Source of the DNA: Rubrivivax sp.
GTDB taxonomy: Bacteria > Pseudomonadota > Gammaproteobacteria > Burkholderiales > Burkholderiaceae_C
DNA: 64,000 nt
NCBI GenBank assembly: GCA_027485165.1
Contig: JAIXRN010000097.1
Location: 34,725-98,724, forward strand
Reading direction: 5' to 3'
Of this stretch, positions 44,151 through 52,723 are shown piece by piece. The first letter of the stretch is position 1. Each line of letters opens with the position of its first letter. Below the pieces are notes generated by a model. It was given only the letters and a program-made list of their open reading frames with translations, made no database searches and was not told where the DNA came from. Both the position numbers and the translations under genes were made by a program.

Positions 44151-44903
44151 ATGGTCACGTCACACCCGTCCCACCTGCCCCCCACCAGCCCCCACACCGA
44201 CCCGCGCAGCAACCAGCTGATCTATTCGCTGCCCGAGGCCGACTGGTTGCGCTGGCAGCCCCAGCTGGAATGGGTGGACATGCCGCTGGGCCAGGTGATG
44301 TACGAATCCGGCCGCGTGCTGGAACACGTGTATTTCCCCACCACCGCCATCGTGTCGCTGCTGTACGTGATGGAAGACGGCGCCTCGGCCGAGATTGCCG
44401 TGGTCGGCAACGAAGGCGTGGTGGGCATCTCGCTCTTCATGGGCGGCGAATCCACGCCCAGCCGCGCCGTGGTGCAAAGCGCCGGCGAAGGCTGGCGGCT
44501 GCGGGCGCGCGTCATCAAGGCCGAATTCGAACGCCCCGGCCCGGTGATGCACCTGATGCTGCGCTACACCCAAGCGCTGATCACGCAGATGGCGCAGACC
44601 GCCGTGTGCAACCGCCACCATGCGCTGGACCAGCAGCTGTGCCGCTGGCTGCTGCTGAGCCTGGACCGCCTGCAGGGCAACGAGCTGGTGATGACGCAGG
44701 AACTGATCGCCAACATGCTGGGCGTGCGCCGCGAAGGCGTCACCGAAGCCGCGCTGCGCCTGCAGCGCCTGGGCCTGATCCAATATGCCCGCGGCCGCAT
44801 CACCGTGCTGGACCGCCCGGGCCTGGAAGCCCGCACCTGCGAATGCTATGCCGTGGTGAAGAAGGAATACGACCGCCTGCTGCCGCCAACGGCCGCGCTT
44901 TAG
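44151..44903 (+). CDS. Crp/Fnr-like transcription regulator
   Basis: 250 residues from ATG 44151. An unstructured Pro/His start is followed by a cyclic-nucleotide-binding-like beta roll (MPLGQVMYESGRVLEHVYFPTTAIVSLLYVMEDGASAEIAVVGNEGVVG) and a C-terminal winged helix (VTQELIANMLGVRREGVTEAALRLQRLGLIQYARGRITVLDRPGLEARTC). The phosphate-binding R-x-S-A of true cAMP receptors is absent, and no Fnr-type cysteine cluster is seen, so the effector is unknown. It is followed in tandem by a related regulator and then by a DUF3309 gene. Confidence 0.85.
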   Translation: MVTSHPSHLPPTSPHTDPRSNQLIYSLPEADWLRWQPQLEWVDMPLGQVMYESGRVLEHVYFPTTAIVSLLYVMEDGASAEIAVVGNEGVVGISLFMGGESTPSRAVVQSAGEGWRLRARVIKAEFERPGPVMHLMLRYTQALITQMAQTAVCNRHHALDQQLCRWLLLSLDRLQGNELVMTQELIANMLGVRREGVTEAALRLQRLGLIQYARGRITVLDRPGLEARTCECYAVVKKEYDRLLPPTAAL

Positions 44904-44991
44904 CGCAGCCGCAGCCAGCCGTGCGTACGCTGGAGCACGGAAGGCCCGGCGCGACAGGGTCAGACTGCAGGATCCTTCAACGAAAGCGCCT

Positions 44992-45696
44992 GTGGCCGAA
45001 GCCAGCAACCAACTCATCGACCGTCTTCCAGCCGCCACGCGCACAGCCCTGCTGGCGCATTGCGAAACCGTGGAGCTGAACCTGAGCGACGTGCTGGTGG
45101 ACGCGGGGCAGGTGCTGACGCATGCCTACTTCCCCACTGCCAGCTTCATTTCGCTGGTGGCCAGGGTCGACACCCACCCCGGCCTGGAAGTGGGCATGGT
45201 GGGCCATGAGGGCATGGTCGGCACGCCCCTGGTGCTGGGCGTAGGCACCACGCCCGTACGCGCGCTGGTGCAGGGCGCCGGGCCCTGCCTGCGCCTGCGC
45301 GCGCGTGACCTGAAACGGCTGCTGGCCAGCCACCCGAAGCTGCACACCGAACTGCTGCGTTATGTGCATGTGCTGATGGCGCAGATGGCCGCTGCTGCGG
45401 GCTGCCTGCGCTTTCACGTCATCGGCCCGCGCCTGGCGCGCTGGCTGTTGATGAGCCAGGACCGCGCCCAGCGCGACAGCTTCCACGTCACACAGGAATT
45501 CCTGGCCTACATGCTGGGCGTGCGGCGCGTGGGCATCACCGTGGCGGCTGGCGACCTGCAGCGGCGCGGGCTGATCCGCTACCACCGCGGCGCACTCCGC
45601 GTGCTGGACCGCCCGGGCCTGGAAGCCGCCGCCTGCAGCTGCTATGCCGCCGACGGCCGGGCCTATCTGGCCGGGCTGGGCCTGGCGACAGCGTGA
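44992..45696 (+). CDS. Crp/Fnr-like transcription regulator, paralogue of the preceding gene
   Basis: 234 residues from GTG 44992, 88 bases after the previous regulator. The two are related along their whole length: the beta roll (LVDAGQVLTHAYFPTASFISLVARVDTHPGLEVGMVGHEGMVGTPL) and the winged helix (FHVTQEFLAYMLGVRRVGITVAAGDLQRRGLIRYHRGALRVLDRPGLEAAAC) align closely. Both contain the MLGVRR recognition segment, so they may bind similar sites. Ligand motifs of CRP are missing here too. Probably a tandem duplication. Confidence 0.85.
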   Translation: MAEASNQLIDRLPAATRTALLAHCETVELNLSDVLVDAGQVLTHAYFPTASFISLVARVDTHPGLEVGMVGHEGMVGTPLVLGVGTTPVRALVQGAGPCLRLRARDLKRLLASHPKLHTELLRYVHVLMAQMAAAAGCLRFHVIGPRLARWLLMSQDRAQRDSFHVTQEFLAYMLGVRRVGITVAAGDLQRRGLIRYHRGALRVLDRPGLEAAACSCYAADGRAYLAGLGLATA

Positions 45697-45735
45697 ACGA
45701 GGCTGCCGGACGGTAGCCGCAACCCGGAGTTCCCC

Positions 45736-45894
45736 ATGAGCCTTTCCACCCTTCTGCTGATCGTGCTCGTGTTAGCCCTGATCGGCGTCATTCCCATCTG
45801 GCCGCACAGCCGTTCCTGGGGCTACGGGCCAGGCGGCGGCCTGGGCCTGGTGCTGCTGATCCTGCTGGTGCTGGTGCTGATGGGCCGGCTGTAG
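45736..45894 (+). CDS. DUF3309 small membrane protein
   Basis: 52 residues starting at ATG 45736 with CCGGAG upstream. The sequence is of the DUF3309 type: a first hydrophobic helix (TLLLIVLVLALIGVIPIW), the conserved centre PHSRSWGYGPGGGLG and a second hydrophobic helix (LVLLILLVLVLMGRL). Function unknown; these peptides often stand near Crp/Fnr-like stress regulators, as here, 39 bases after the second regulator. Confidence 0.85.
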   Translation: MSLSTLLLIVLVLALIGVIPIWPHSRSWGYGPGGGLGLVLLILLVLVLMGRL

Positions 45895-45902
45895 GGGGTC
45901 GC

Positions 45903-46247
45903 GTGCAGGTTCCGGCCCCCAACCCTGACATCGAAGACCTGCCACTGCTGCATGCGGCCGTGATGTGGCGGCTGCGCGCCGCCGTGTCGCAGCAGAAGGG
46001 CAGCGCGCCGCAGGCCACCTACGACGCGATTGCCGAATGCCTGCAGCTGCTGGACCAGCTGGCAGCCTGCAGGCCGCAGGCGTGTCAGGGCAGCTTGTGC
46101 AGCACCAACGGCAGCACGGCCGTGGCGCCCGCTTCGCGCAGCAAGGCGGCGGCCACGGTGATGGGCCAGCCGCTGCTGCTTTGCGCGTCCAGCAGCAGCA
46201 CCGGGCCTGGCGGTACGGCCGCCCCCGGGCGCAACACCAGGGCCTGA
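45903..46247 (+). CDS. Possible small hypothetical protein overlapping the recQ 3' end
   Basis: GTG 45903 follows the DUF3309 stop by eight bases with a GGGGG stretch before it. The first about 60 residues look like genuine helical protein (DLPLLHAAVMWRLRAAVSQQKG; ATYDAIAECLQLLDQLAACR), and this segment covers the otherwise empty space before the helicase stop. From 46085 on the frame is antisense to recQ and turns into Ser/Ala-rich sequence. Either a real short gene with a long antisense tail or a remnant. No family recognised. Confidence 0.35.
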   Translation: MQVPAPNPDIEDLPLLHAAVMWRLRAAVSQQKGSAPQATYDAIAECLQLLDQLAACRPQACQGSLCSTNGSTAVAPASRSKAAATVMGQPLLLCASSSSTGPGGTAAPGRNTRA

Positions 46248-48241
46248 ACCAGGCCGGCCACCTCAGCACCCGAAGCCAGGTCTCTGGCCGGCAGCGGGCC
46301 CTGCTGCTGCAGGGCATCGAGCAGCGGCAGCTGCCCCGGCCCTGCCGCCTGTGCGGCAACATGCGCCGCCACCGACGCCAGCAGCTGCGGGTGGCGCGCG
46401 CTGGGCATGGGCACCACCGCCACCGGCTGCGGGCCCCAGTGCGGCCGCCAGCGCGCCAGCAAGGCCGCCACGCCGTCCAGCACCGCCGCGGGTGCCGGCG
46501 CGTCGGACTGGTTGAACAGGGGCAGCAGCAGATCAGCCCATCCCGGATCGGCGGCAAAGGCCAAGGCGCGGCCTTCGCTGCAGGCCACGATGCGGCCGGT
46601 GCGGCCGGTGCGGCCTTTGCGACCCGTACTCCCCCTGCGGCCATCTTGGGCTTGCGCCGTCGGGCGGTCGCTGCCCGCCACACTGCCGCCGCTCGGCCAG
46701 AGCTTGCGCGGCTCCAGCACCACGTCCTGCCCGCGGGCGTAGGTGCGCGCCGCTTCCAGCAGCGCAGCGGCCGGCTGCGCGCCCGGGCCGGGCAGCTGGC
46801 CGGTGCACACGCTGCAGCGCCCACAGTCGCTGGGCGCCGGGTCGTCCAGCGCCTGCTGCAGGAAGCGCATCAGGCAGCCCTGGCCGGCGGCAAAGGCGCG
46901 CATCAGGGCGGCTTCCCGCGCGCGCACCTGCGCCAGCGCCTGCCAGCGCGGGGCGTCGTAGACCCAGGGCTTGCCGGTGGGCACCCAGCCCGTGCCGTCG
47001 CGCCGCAGCACGTCTTCCACCGCCAGGATCTTCAGCAGGCCCTCCAGCCGCCCGCGGCGGATGCCGGTGGCCGATTCCAGGGCCAGCAGGCTCTGCGCAC
47101 GCGGCGCAGCCTGGCCCAGGGCGGCCAGGATCTGCCCCACGCGCTGCGGGTCGGGCACGCCCACGGTGGCGAAGTAGGCCCAGATCTGTTCATCGCTTTC
47201 GGCCGGCAGCAGCACGGCCACGGCGTCGTCCAGCGCCCGGCCGGCGCGGCCCACCTGCTGGTAGTAAGCCACCGGCGAGGCTGGCGAACCGACGTGGATG
47301 CAGAAAGCCAGGTCAGGCTTGTCGTAGCCCATGCCCAGCGCCGACGTGGCCACCACGGCCTTCAACGCGTTGCGGCGCAGGGCGTCTTCGATCTGCTCGC
47401 GTTCTTCCGTGGCCAGCGCGCCGTGATACGCCGCCACCGCGAACCCGCTGGCCTGCAGGAAGCCTGCCAGGCGCTGCGCTTCGGCCACCGTCAGCGTGTA
47501 GACGATGCCTGACCCTTCAAAAGTCCCCAGCGCCTGCGCCACCCAGGCTGTGCGCGCCAGCGCCCCCAGGCCGGGCACCACGGCCAGGCGCAGCGAAGAA
47601 CGCGCCAGCGAACCCCGGAAGGTGATGGCCTGCGGGCCCAGCTGGCGTGCAATGTCCTGCGTCACGCGGTCGTTCGCGGTGGCCGTGGTGGCCAGTACGG
47701 GCGTGCCGGCCCCCAGCCCCAGCAGGGTGCCGGCCAGGCGCTGGTAGTCGGGCCGGAAGTCGAAGCCCCAGTCGGAGATGCAATGCGCCTCGTCGATCAC
47801 CACCAGCCCGGCCGACGCCAGCAGGCCCGGCAGGCGGCGTGCGAAGCCGGCGTGGCCCAGGCGTTCGGGCGACACCAGCAGCACGTCCAGCGCGTCGGCG
47901 GCCAGGGCTTCGAACACGGCGTCCCAGCCGTCCTGGTTGGTGGAATTGACGGTGGCTGCGCGCAGGCCGGCCTTGCCGGCAGCAGCCACCTGGTCGCGCA
48001 TCAGCGCCAGCAGGGGCGACACGATCAGCGTGGGCCCGCGGCCGGCCGCGCGCAGGGCCGAGGTCGCGGCCCAGTACACCGCCGACTTGCCCCAGCCCGT
48101 GGCCTGCACCACCAGCACGCGGGCCTGCTGTTCCACCAGCGCGGCCACGGCGGCGGTCTGGTCGGCCCGCGGCCGCGCCGCCAGGCCGGCCATGGCGGCC
48201 AGCACCTTCTGCAGGTGGGCTTCGGCCGGGCTGGGAATCAT
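46085..48241 (-). CDS. RecQ-family DNA helicase fused to a phosphoribosyltransferase-like domain
   Basis: 718 residues from ATG 48241. Helicase domain 1 has the nucleotide-binding loop ATGWGKS (residues 47-53) and the DEAH box D150-E-A-H153 followed by CISDWGFDFRPDY; domain 2 has YHGAL, ATSALGMGYDKPD and the arginine-finger motif QQVGRAGRA. A zinc-binding cluster follows (CLMRFLQQALDD...DCGRCSVC). After a Gly/Arg/Thr linker (GRKGRTGRTGR), residues about 570-718 form a ComF-like phosphoribosyltransferase fold with VVPMPS and LLLDAQSSSGWPITVAAALLREAGA in place of the PRPP loop. HRDC is absent. The same architecture is known in some actinobacteria and betaproteobacteria; the role of the second domain is unknown. 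Confidence 0.87.
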   Translation of the reverse strand: MIPSPAEAHLQKVLAAMAGLAARPRADQTAAVAALVEQQARVLVVQATGWGKSAVYWAATSALRAAGRGPTLIVSPLLALMRDQVAAAGKAGLRAATVNSTNQDGWDAVFEALAADALDVLLVSPERLGHAGFARRLPGLLASAGLVVIDEAHCISDWGFDFRPDYQRLAGTLLGLGAGTPVLATTATANDRVTQDIARQLGPQAITFRGSLARSSLRLAVVPGLGALARTAWVAQALGTFEGSGIVYTLTVAEAQRLAGFLQASGFAVAAYHGALATEEREQIEDALRRNALKAVVATSALGMGYDKPDLAFCIHVGSPASPVAYYQQVGRAGRALDDAVAVLLPAESDEQIWAYFATVGVPDPQRVGQILAALGQAAPRAQSLLALESATGIRRGRLEGLLKILAVEDVLRRDGTGWVPTGKPWVYDAPRWQALAQVRAREAALMRAFAAGQGCLMRFLQQALDDPAPSDCGRCSVCTGQLPGPGAQPAAALLEAARTYARGQDVVLEPRKLWPSGGSVAGSDRPTAQAQDGRRGSTGRKGRTGRTGRIVACSEGRALAFAADPGWADLLLPLFNQSDAPAPAAVLDGVAALLARWRPHWGPQPVAVVPMPSARHPQLLASVAAHVAAQAAGPGQLPLLDALQQQGPLPARDLASGAEVAGLVQALVLRPGAAVPPGPVLLLDAQSSSGWPITVAAALLREAGATAVLPLVLHKLP

Positions 48242-48291
48242 GGGCGTTGCGGCCGGCAGCAGTCGGGGCGCGGCAGGCGACACACCGCGGC

Positions 48292-48780
48292 TCAGCGCTG
48301 CCGGAACTGGTCGTGGCAGGCCTTGCAGCGCTGCTGCACCTGTTCCACCGCCGGCTTGGCGGCGGCCAGGCTGCCCTGCTGCGCGGCCTGTACCAGCTGG
48401 TCCACGCTGGCCAGGTAGTCCTGCTGGGCCTTCAGGAAGTCGTCGGGCTGCTGCCACACCCGCGGCTGGGCCAGCGTGGGCGGGTAGTTGCTGTCGGCCG
48501 TGAACAGCGGCCAGGGCTGGGTGGCCAGCACCTGCAGCCGCTGTGCCCCGGCCCGAAAGGCAGCGGCGTCGAAAGCCTGGCGTTCGCGCGCCATCAGACC
48601 CAGGGGTTCGAGCGTGCGCGTGAAGTCCTTGAACAGCGCTTGCCGCTGGCTGACCCACCGCTGCGGGTGGGTGTCCTTGACGCGGTCGCTGCAGGCCGCC
48701 AGGGCCAGCAGCGCGGCCAGGGCGCTGGCGGCGGCCGGCCGGGATAGAGCCAAGGGGTGCGGACGCCTGCCCGCATGCAC
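48292..48780 (-). CDS. Cytochrome c'-like lipoprotein
   Basis: 162 residues from GTG 48780; TTG 48753 is an alternative. The N-terminus has a hydrophobic signal ending in the lipobox LAAC (LLALAACSD). The C-terminal heme site C-K-A-C-H lies a few residues from the end (QQRCKACHDQFRQR), the position typical of class II cytochromes c'. The rest is helical, which fits the four-helix bundle. It would be a periplasmic monoheme protein binding NO or carrying electrons. It ends 50 bases before the recQ-like start. Confidence 0.8.
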   Translation of the reverse strand: MHAGRRPHPLALSRPAAASALAALLALAACSDRVKDTHPQRWVSQRQALFKDFTRTLEPLGLMARERQAFDAAAFRAGAQRLQVLATQPWPLFTADSNYPPTLAQPRVWQQPDDFLKAQQDYLASVDQLVQAAQQGSLAAAKPAVEQVQQRCKACHDQFRQR

Positions 48781-49076
48781 AGCAAGCGTTGGCTGCCGTT
48801 CAGGCGAAAGGGGCGCTGCTGACGAAGGAGGGCGGGCCACTGGGCTCTGGCAATCACGCATGGACGAAGCCGACGACGGTACCACCACGGCCCCTGCGCG
48901 AGCGACTGGCCTGCACCCCCGCCCCGGCGCGCGCACCGCGCTGGTCCCGCATGGAGCACGCGCACCGCGCTGGTGCCCACCCGGGCGCGTCAGCCGTGGC
49001 ACGGGCCTTGCGGAATCCAAGGCAACCAAAGCCGCGCCAACCGCTGCCCGCCATGTTGCTGAACGGAGACCTGCCC

Positions 49077-50063
49077 ATGAAACGCCGCCACCTGCTTGCT
49101 GCCAGCGCAGCTTCCTTCCTTGTCGCACCCGGCATCGTCAGCGCCCAGGCCAATGCCTGGCCCAGCCGCGGGCCCATCCGCCTGGTGGCGCAGTTCCCGC
49201 CGGGCGGCCTGGTGGACACCGTGTCGCGCCTGATGGCACCGCACCTGAGCCAGGCGCTGGGCCAGTCGGTGGTGGTGGAAAACCGGCCTGGCGCGGGCGG
49301 GCTGATCGGCACGGACATGGTGTCCAAGCAGCCGGCCGATGGCTACACCCTGCTGGTCAGCCACGCCGCGGTGCACATCTACGCTGCCGCCACACGGCGC
49401 ACCCTGCCCTTCGACCCGGTGGCCGACTTCACCCACATGGGCATGCTGTGCGAAGCGCCGATGGTGCTGGTGGTGAAGGGCGACTCGCCGTTCAAGACCC
49501 TGGACCAGTACGTCACCGCCGCGCGCACGCGGCCCGTGCGCTACGGCACCTCGGGCATCGGCTCGGCCAACCACCTGTTCGGCGAGATGCTGAAGATCGA
49601 AGGCAAGGCGCCCAATCACGACCACGTGCCCTACCAGGGCAGCGCACCGGCCATGCAGGACCTGCTGGGCGGCAACATCGAAAGCGTGTTCGACCCGATC
49701 ACCACCAACGTCGCCACGCTGAAGGCGGGTTCGCTGCGCGCGCTGGCGGTGTCCACCCCGCAGCGCCTGAAGGCGATGCCCAGCATTCCCACCTTCGCCG
49801 AACTGGGCTTCCCCAAGCTGACGGGTTCGCAGTGGCTGGGCTTGTCCGCGCCCAAGGGCCTGCCCGCGCCTATCATTCAGCGGCTGACGGCGCTGATCCC
49901 GGAAGTCCTGGTCAAACCCGACGTCGCCGCGCGCCTGGAAGACCTGCAGACCCTGCCGCGCAACCCCACCTTGCTGGGCGAAGACTTCGTGCGCCTGGTG
50001 CGCAGCCAGATCGACGACTGGCGAACCGTGGCGCGCAAGGCGAATGTTGAAGTCATTGGCTGA
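49077..50063 (+). CDS. Bug-family (TctC-like) periplasmic substrate-binding protein
   Basis: 328 residues from ATG 49077 with GGAG upstream. Sec signal (RRHLLAASAASFLVAPGIVSAQA) followed by the family blocks PIRLVAQFPPGGLVDTVSR, VVVENRPGAGGLIGTDMVSKQPADGYTLL, RPVRYGTSGIGSANHLFGEM, HVPYQGSAPAMQDLLGG and RALAVSTPQRLKAMPSIPTFAELGFP. These receptors bind carboxylic acids and are very numerous in Burkholderiales, most without linked TctAB membrane genes, as here. The ligand is unknown. Confidence 0.93.
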   Translation: MKRRHLLAASAASFLVAPGIVSAQANAWPSRGPIRLVAQFPPGGLVDTVSRLMAPHLSQALGQSVVVENRPGAGGLIGTDMVSKQPADGYTLLVSHAAVHIYAAATRRTLPFDPVADFTHMGMLCEAPMVLVVKGDSPFKTLDQYVTAARTRPVRYGTSGIGSANHLFGEMLKIEGKAPNHDHVPYQGSAPAMQDLLGGNIESVFDPITTNVATLKAGSLRALAVSTPQRLKAMPSIPTFAELGFPKLTGSQWLGLSAPKGLPAPIIQRLTALIPEVLVKPDVAARLEDLQTLPRNPTLLGEDFVRLVRSQIDDWRTVARKANVEVIG

Positions 50064-50122
50064 GTGACAACCTTGGCCTCGGCCTTGAGCTTCACACGGG
50101 CCCTGCCCGTACCATCGTGCCC

Positions 50123-50557
50123 ATGACGACCGACACCCGCACCGCACCGCAGACCCCAGGCGCCGTCGTGGACGAGTTCCTGCGCCTGGTGATGATCCCG
50201 GACCCTGAATCCGCCCGGCGTTACACCGCGCCTGGCCTGCGCATCCGCTTCACCGGCAACCGGCCCATGAACGACCCGGCCGACACCACCGCCTTCAACA
50301 AGGCGCGCTACCGCTGGGTGAAAAAGCGCATCGAACGCACCGAAACCGTGGCGCGCGCGCCCGGCGCCGCCGACGCCGATGGCGACGTGGTCTACAGCCT
50401 GGGCACGCTGTACGGCGAATGGCCGGACGGCACGCCTTTCGAAGGCAACCGCTACGTCGACCGCTATGTGGTGAAGGGCGGGCTGATCGTGCAGATGGAC
50501 GTGTGGAACGACAGCGCCGAGTGGCTGATGATCCGCGCCGGTCTGGCCCAGCCCTGA
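50123..50557 (+). CDS. SnoaL/NTF2-like fold protein
   Basis: 144 residues, ATG 50123. The pattern of an N-terminal helix pair (VVDEFLRLVMIPDPESARRY) and curved beta sheet (RIRFTGNRPM; YSLGTLYGEWPDGTPFEGNRYVDRYVVKGGLIVQMDVWND) is that of the nuclear transport factor 2/SnoaL family. Members can be isomerases, hydrolases or ligand-binding proteins. It is placed between a Bug receptor and a polysaccharide deacetylase on the same strand with short gaps (59 and 41 bases), so the three may form an operon for uptake and use of one compound. Confidence 0.75.
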   Translation: MTTDTRTAPQTPGAVVDEFLRLVMIPDPESARRYTAPGLRIRFTGNRPMNDPADTTAFNKARYRWVKKRIERTETVARAPGAADADGDVVYSLGTLYGEWPDGTPFEGNRYVDRYVVKGGLIVQMDVWNDSAEWLMIRAGLAQP

Positions 50558-50598
50558 CACGGCGCCGGCCCTCCCCCGCTCCCCCACCCCGCGCCCCC

Positions 50599-51498
50599 AT
50601 GCCTGCACAGTACCCGGGCGTACTGCCCGATCATGGCCGTTTCGGCTACAGCCCCATCACGCGCCGGCCGCTGTACCGCTGGCCCGGCGGGGCCGGGCTG
50701 GCGGTGTACATCGGCTTCAACATCGAACACTTCGCCTTCGGCGAAGGCCTGGGCGCCAACATCGGCCCGGCCAGCCCGCAGCCCGATGTGTTGAATTACA
50801 GCTGGCGCGAATATGGCAACCGCGTCGGTGCCTGGCGCTGCCTGGACCTGTTCGACCAGCTGTGCCTGCCCACAGCCGCGCTCATCAATACCGCGCTGTA
50901 CGACCACTGCCCCGAACTCGTTGCGGCCTGCGTGGCCCGCGGTGACGAACTCGTGGGCCACGGCCACAGCAACGCCGAACGCCAGGGCGTGCTGGACGAA
51001 GCGGCCGAACGCGAACTGCTGCTGGCCTGCCGCGAACGCATGCTGCGCCACAGTGGGCAGGCGGCCGCGGGCTGGTTGTCGCCCTGGATTTCCGAAAGCC
51101 GCAGCACCCCCGACCTGCTGGCCGAAACCGGCTACGGCTACACCCTGAACTGGTGCCACGACGACCAGCCGCAGCCGATGCGCACGCGCAGCGGGCAGGC
51201 GCTGTGGGCTCTGCCCTACCCGCAGGAACTGAACGACATCCCGATGATCGTGGCGCGCCAGATGGACGCGCAGGACTTCGCCCAGATGATCATCGACCAG
51301 CTGGCCGAGATGCTGGACCAGACCCGGCTGGCCAGCGCCCCGGCCCTGGTGATGGGCATCGCCCTGCACCCGTACATCGTGGGCCAGCCCTACCGCCTGC
51401 GCCATCTGCGGCGCGCCCTGCAGCAGGTGGCGGCAGCACGCGATGCAGGCGATGTCTGGATGACCACGCCGGGGGCGATCTGGCGCCACGTGAAGTGA
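50599..51498 (+). CDS. Polysaccharide deacetylase-family (PuuE-like) hydrolase
   Basis: 299 residues from ATG 50599. NodB-type features: VYIGFNIEHFAFGEG, the metal-site region DELVGHGHSNAERQGVLDEAAERELL, a strand with GWLSPWISESRSTPDLLAETGY and TLNWCHDDQPQPMR. The likeness is to the allantoinase/urate-catabolism group (PuuE) more than to chitin deacetylases; no signal peptide is present. The substrate may be an amide of a small molecule. It follows the Bug receptor and NTF2-like genes. Confidence 0.82.
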   Translation: MPAQYPGVLPDHGRFGYSPITRRPLYRWPGGAGLAVYIGFNIEHFAFGEGLGANIGPASPQPDVLNYSWREYGNRVGAWRCLDLFDQLCLPTAALINTALYDHCPELVAACVARGDELVGHGHSNAERQGVLDEAAERELLLACRERMLRHSGQAAAGWLSPWISESRSTPDLLAETGYGYTLNWCHDDQPQPMRTRSGQALWALPYPQELNDIPMIVARQMDAQDFAQMIIDQLAEMLDQTRLASAPALVMGIALHPYIVGQPYRLRHLRRALQQVAAARDAGDVWMTTPGAIWRHVK

Positions 51499-51654
51499 CC
51501 GCCGCGCGGCATTGAACCCGCCGCCCGGCGGGCTGTCACTGGCGATGACGCTGGCGGCATAGCTGCCGTGGCCACCGTGGTCGCCATCGCCTCACTCTGT
51601 CCGGTGGCCCCTGGCAGCGCCGGCCCGGCACGGCGGGGGCCCCGGGGCGCTCGT

Positions 51655-52337
51655 CGTCGAGTAGCCGCCCGTTCCACCATCGTGCAGTACCAGGTCCTGG
51701 CCGTTGAAGCGCCCGACGAGCCAGTGCATGCCGAAGCCATGCGCCAGCCGTGCCTGGGTGCTGCGCAGCCTGGCCGCCAGTGGCGTGTCGATCAGGCCCA
51801 GATGCGCCTGGGCAAAGCGCACCATGTCGTCCAGCCGGGCCCGCACGCCGCCAGCACCGGCTGCATTCGGCGCCGCCGCCCAGGTCCAGTGCGGCGCGAT
51901 GTCGCCTGTCCCCTGGGTCGAATAAGGCGCCTGCCCGCCAATGGTGCCTGTTAAGGGGATCGTTGCCAGCCCCTTCAGCAGATCGTGTTCGGTCATGTAA
52001 TTGAGGCGCAGGCGCGGCAAACCCGGGCTGTGCGTCAGCAAGTCGCGCACCCATATCCTGCGCACGCCCTGGCTGGGCATTCGGGTGCCCATGGGCAGGT
52101 GCTTTTCGATCGGGTCGTCCAGCGTCCAGGTGACGGCAGCGATCAGGTCGGCAACCAGGAAAGCCGTCATGGTCTTGCTGATCGAACCGATCTCGAAGCA
52201 TCGTCCAGCGCTGGCCCGCCATCCTGGCGTGTGCCCGGACAGGCAAGTGCGCGTTTCGCACCGGCGGGGCCGACGACGGCGGCCACGGCGCAAGCACCGC
52301 TGCGGTCGCCTTCGAACCGGGCTTTCAGGCGTGCCAT
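51655..52337 (-). pseudogene. Decayed serine hydrolase (beta-lactamase family), paralogue of the gene at 61036
   Basis: The minus strand reads like residues about 34-325 of the intact gene at 61036-62700. The N-terminal piece (MARLKARFEGD...DGGPALDDA) is joined to the SxxK segment (EIGSISKTMTAF) only after a one-base shift near 52198. Downstream, YS is followed by TQGTGDIAPHWTW where the intact protein has about 60 further residues, so the YSN asparagine is lost, and similarity ends after HDGGTGGYST. Nucleotide identity is roughly 85 percent by eye. The left flank (51499-51654) shows nothing recognisable. Confidence 0.85.
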
Positions 52338-52686
52338 GCAATCCGTCGGCCTGCCTGCCCTGCAGGCGCTGCCGCTGCTGGGCTACTTGAGCGCGCGCCT
52401 GGGGCACACCGGCACTGCTGTGCCTTGGGCGCTGGCGGGGGCTTGTGGCTATGCGCTGTTGTTCGTGGCAGTGACCATCTGGACCGCACGCGGCAGCGCC
52501 GTCGTCGCCTGGGCTGCAGCGGGGTGGTGGTGGCTGGCGACACCGGGTCTGGTGTACGCGCTGGCTGTGCTGCGCATGGCTACGGCCGCAGGGCAGCCGC
52601 CCACAGGCGCGGCGCCCGCGGGTTCCGCCACGTCGTCCCACCCGGCAGCCCGCAAGAGCGCGGGCTCAGGCGGCCGGCCCGCCTGA
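52336..52686 (+). CDS. Small hypothetical membrane protein
   Basis: 116 residues from ATG 52336, whose first bases overlap the end of the decayed hydrolase on the other strand. Two to three hydrophobic helices (WALAGACGYALLFVAVTIW; AVVAWAAAGWWWLATPGLVYALAVL) are followed by a Pro/Ala/Ser tail. No family recognised. It may be a real small protein or the end of a larger gene truncated at the break that also cut the hydrolase. Confidence 0.45.
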   Translation: MQSVGLPALQALPLLGYLSARLGHTGTAVPWALAGACGYALLFVAVTIWTARGSAVVAWAAAGWWWLATPGLVYALAVLRMATAAGQPPTGAAPAGSATSSHPAARKSAGSGGRPA

Positions 52687-52723
52687 TGTCGTCACACCGC
52701 TTTGCCGCCAGGGCCTGGGTGGA

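Noticed and set aside
46590..46625. Repeated GGCCGGTGC-like sequence in the recQ-like gene considered as a regulatory repeat.
   Set aside because: It encodes the GRTGRTG linker of the protein and needs no further explanation.
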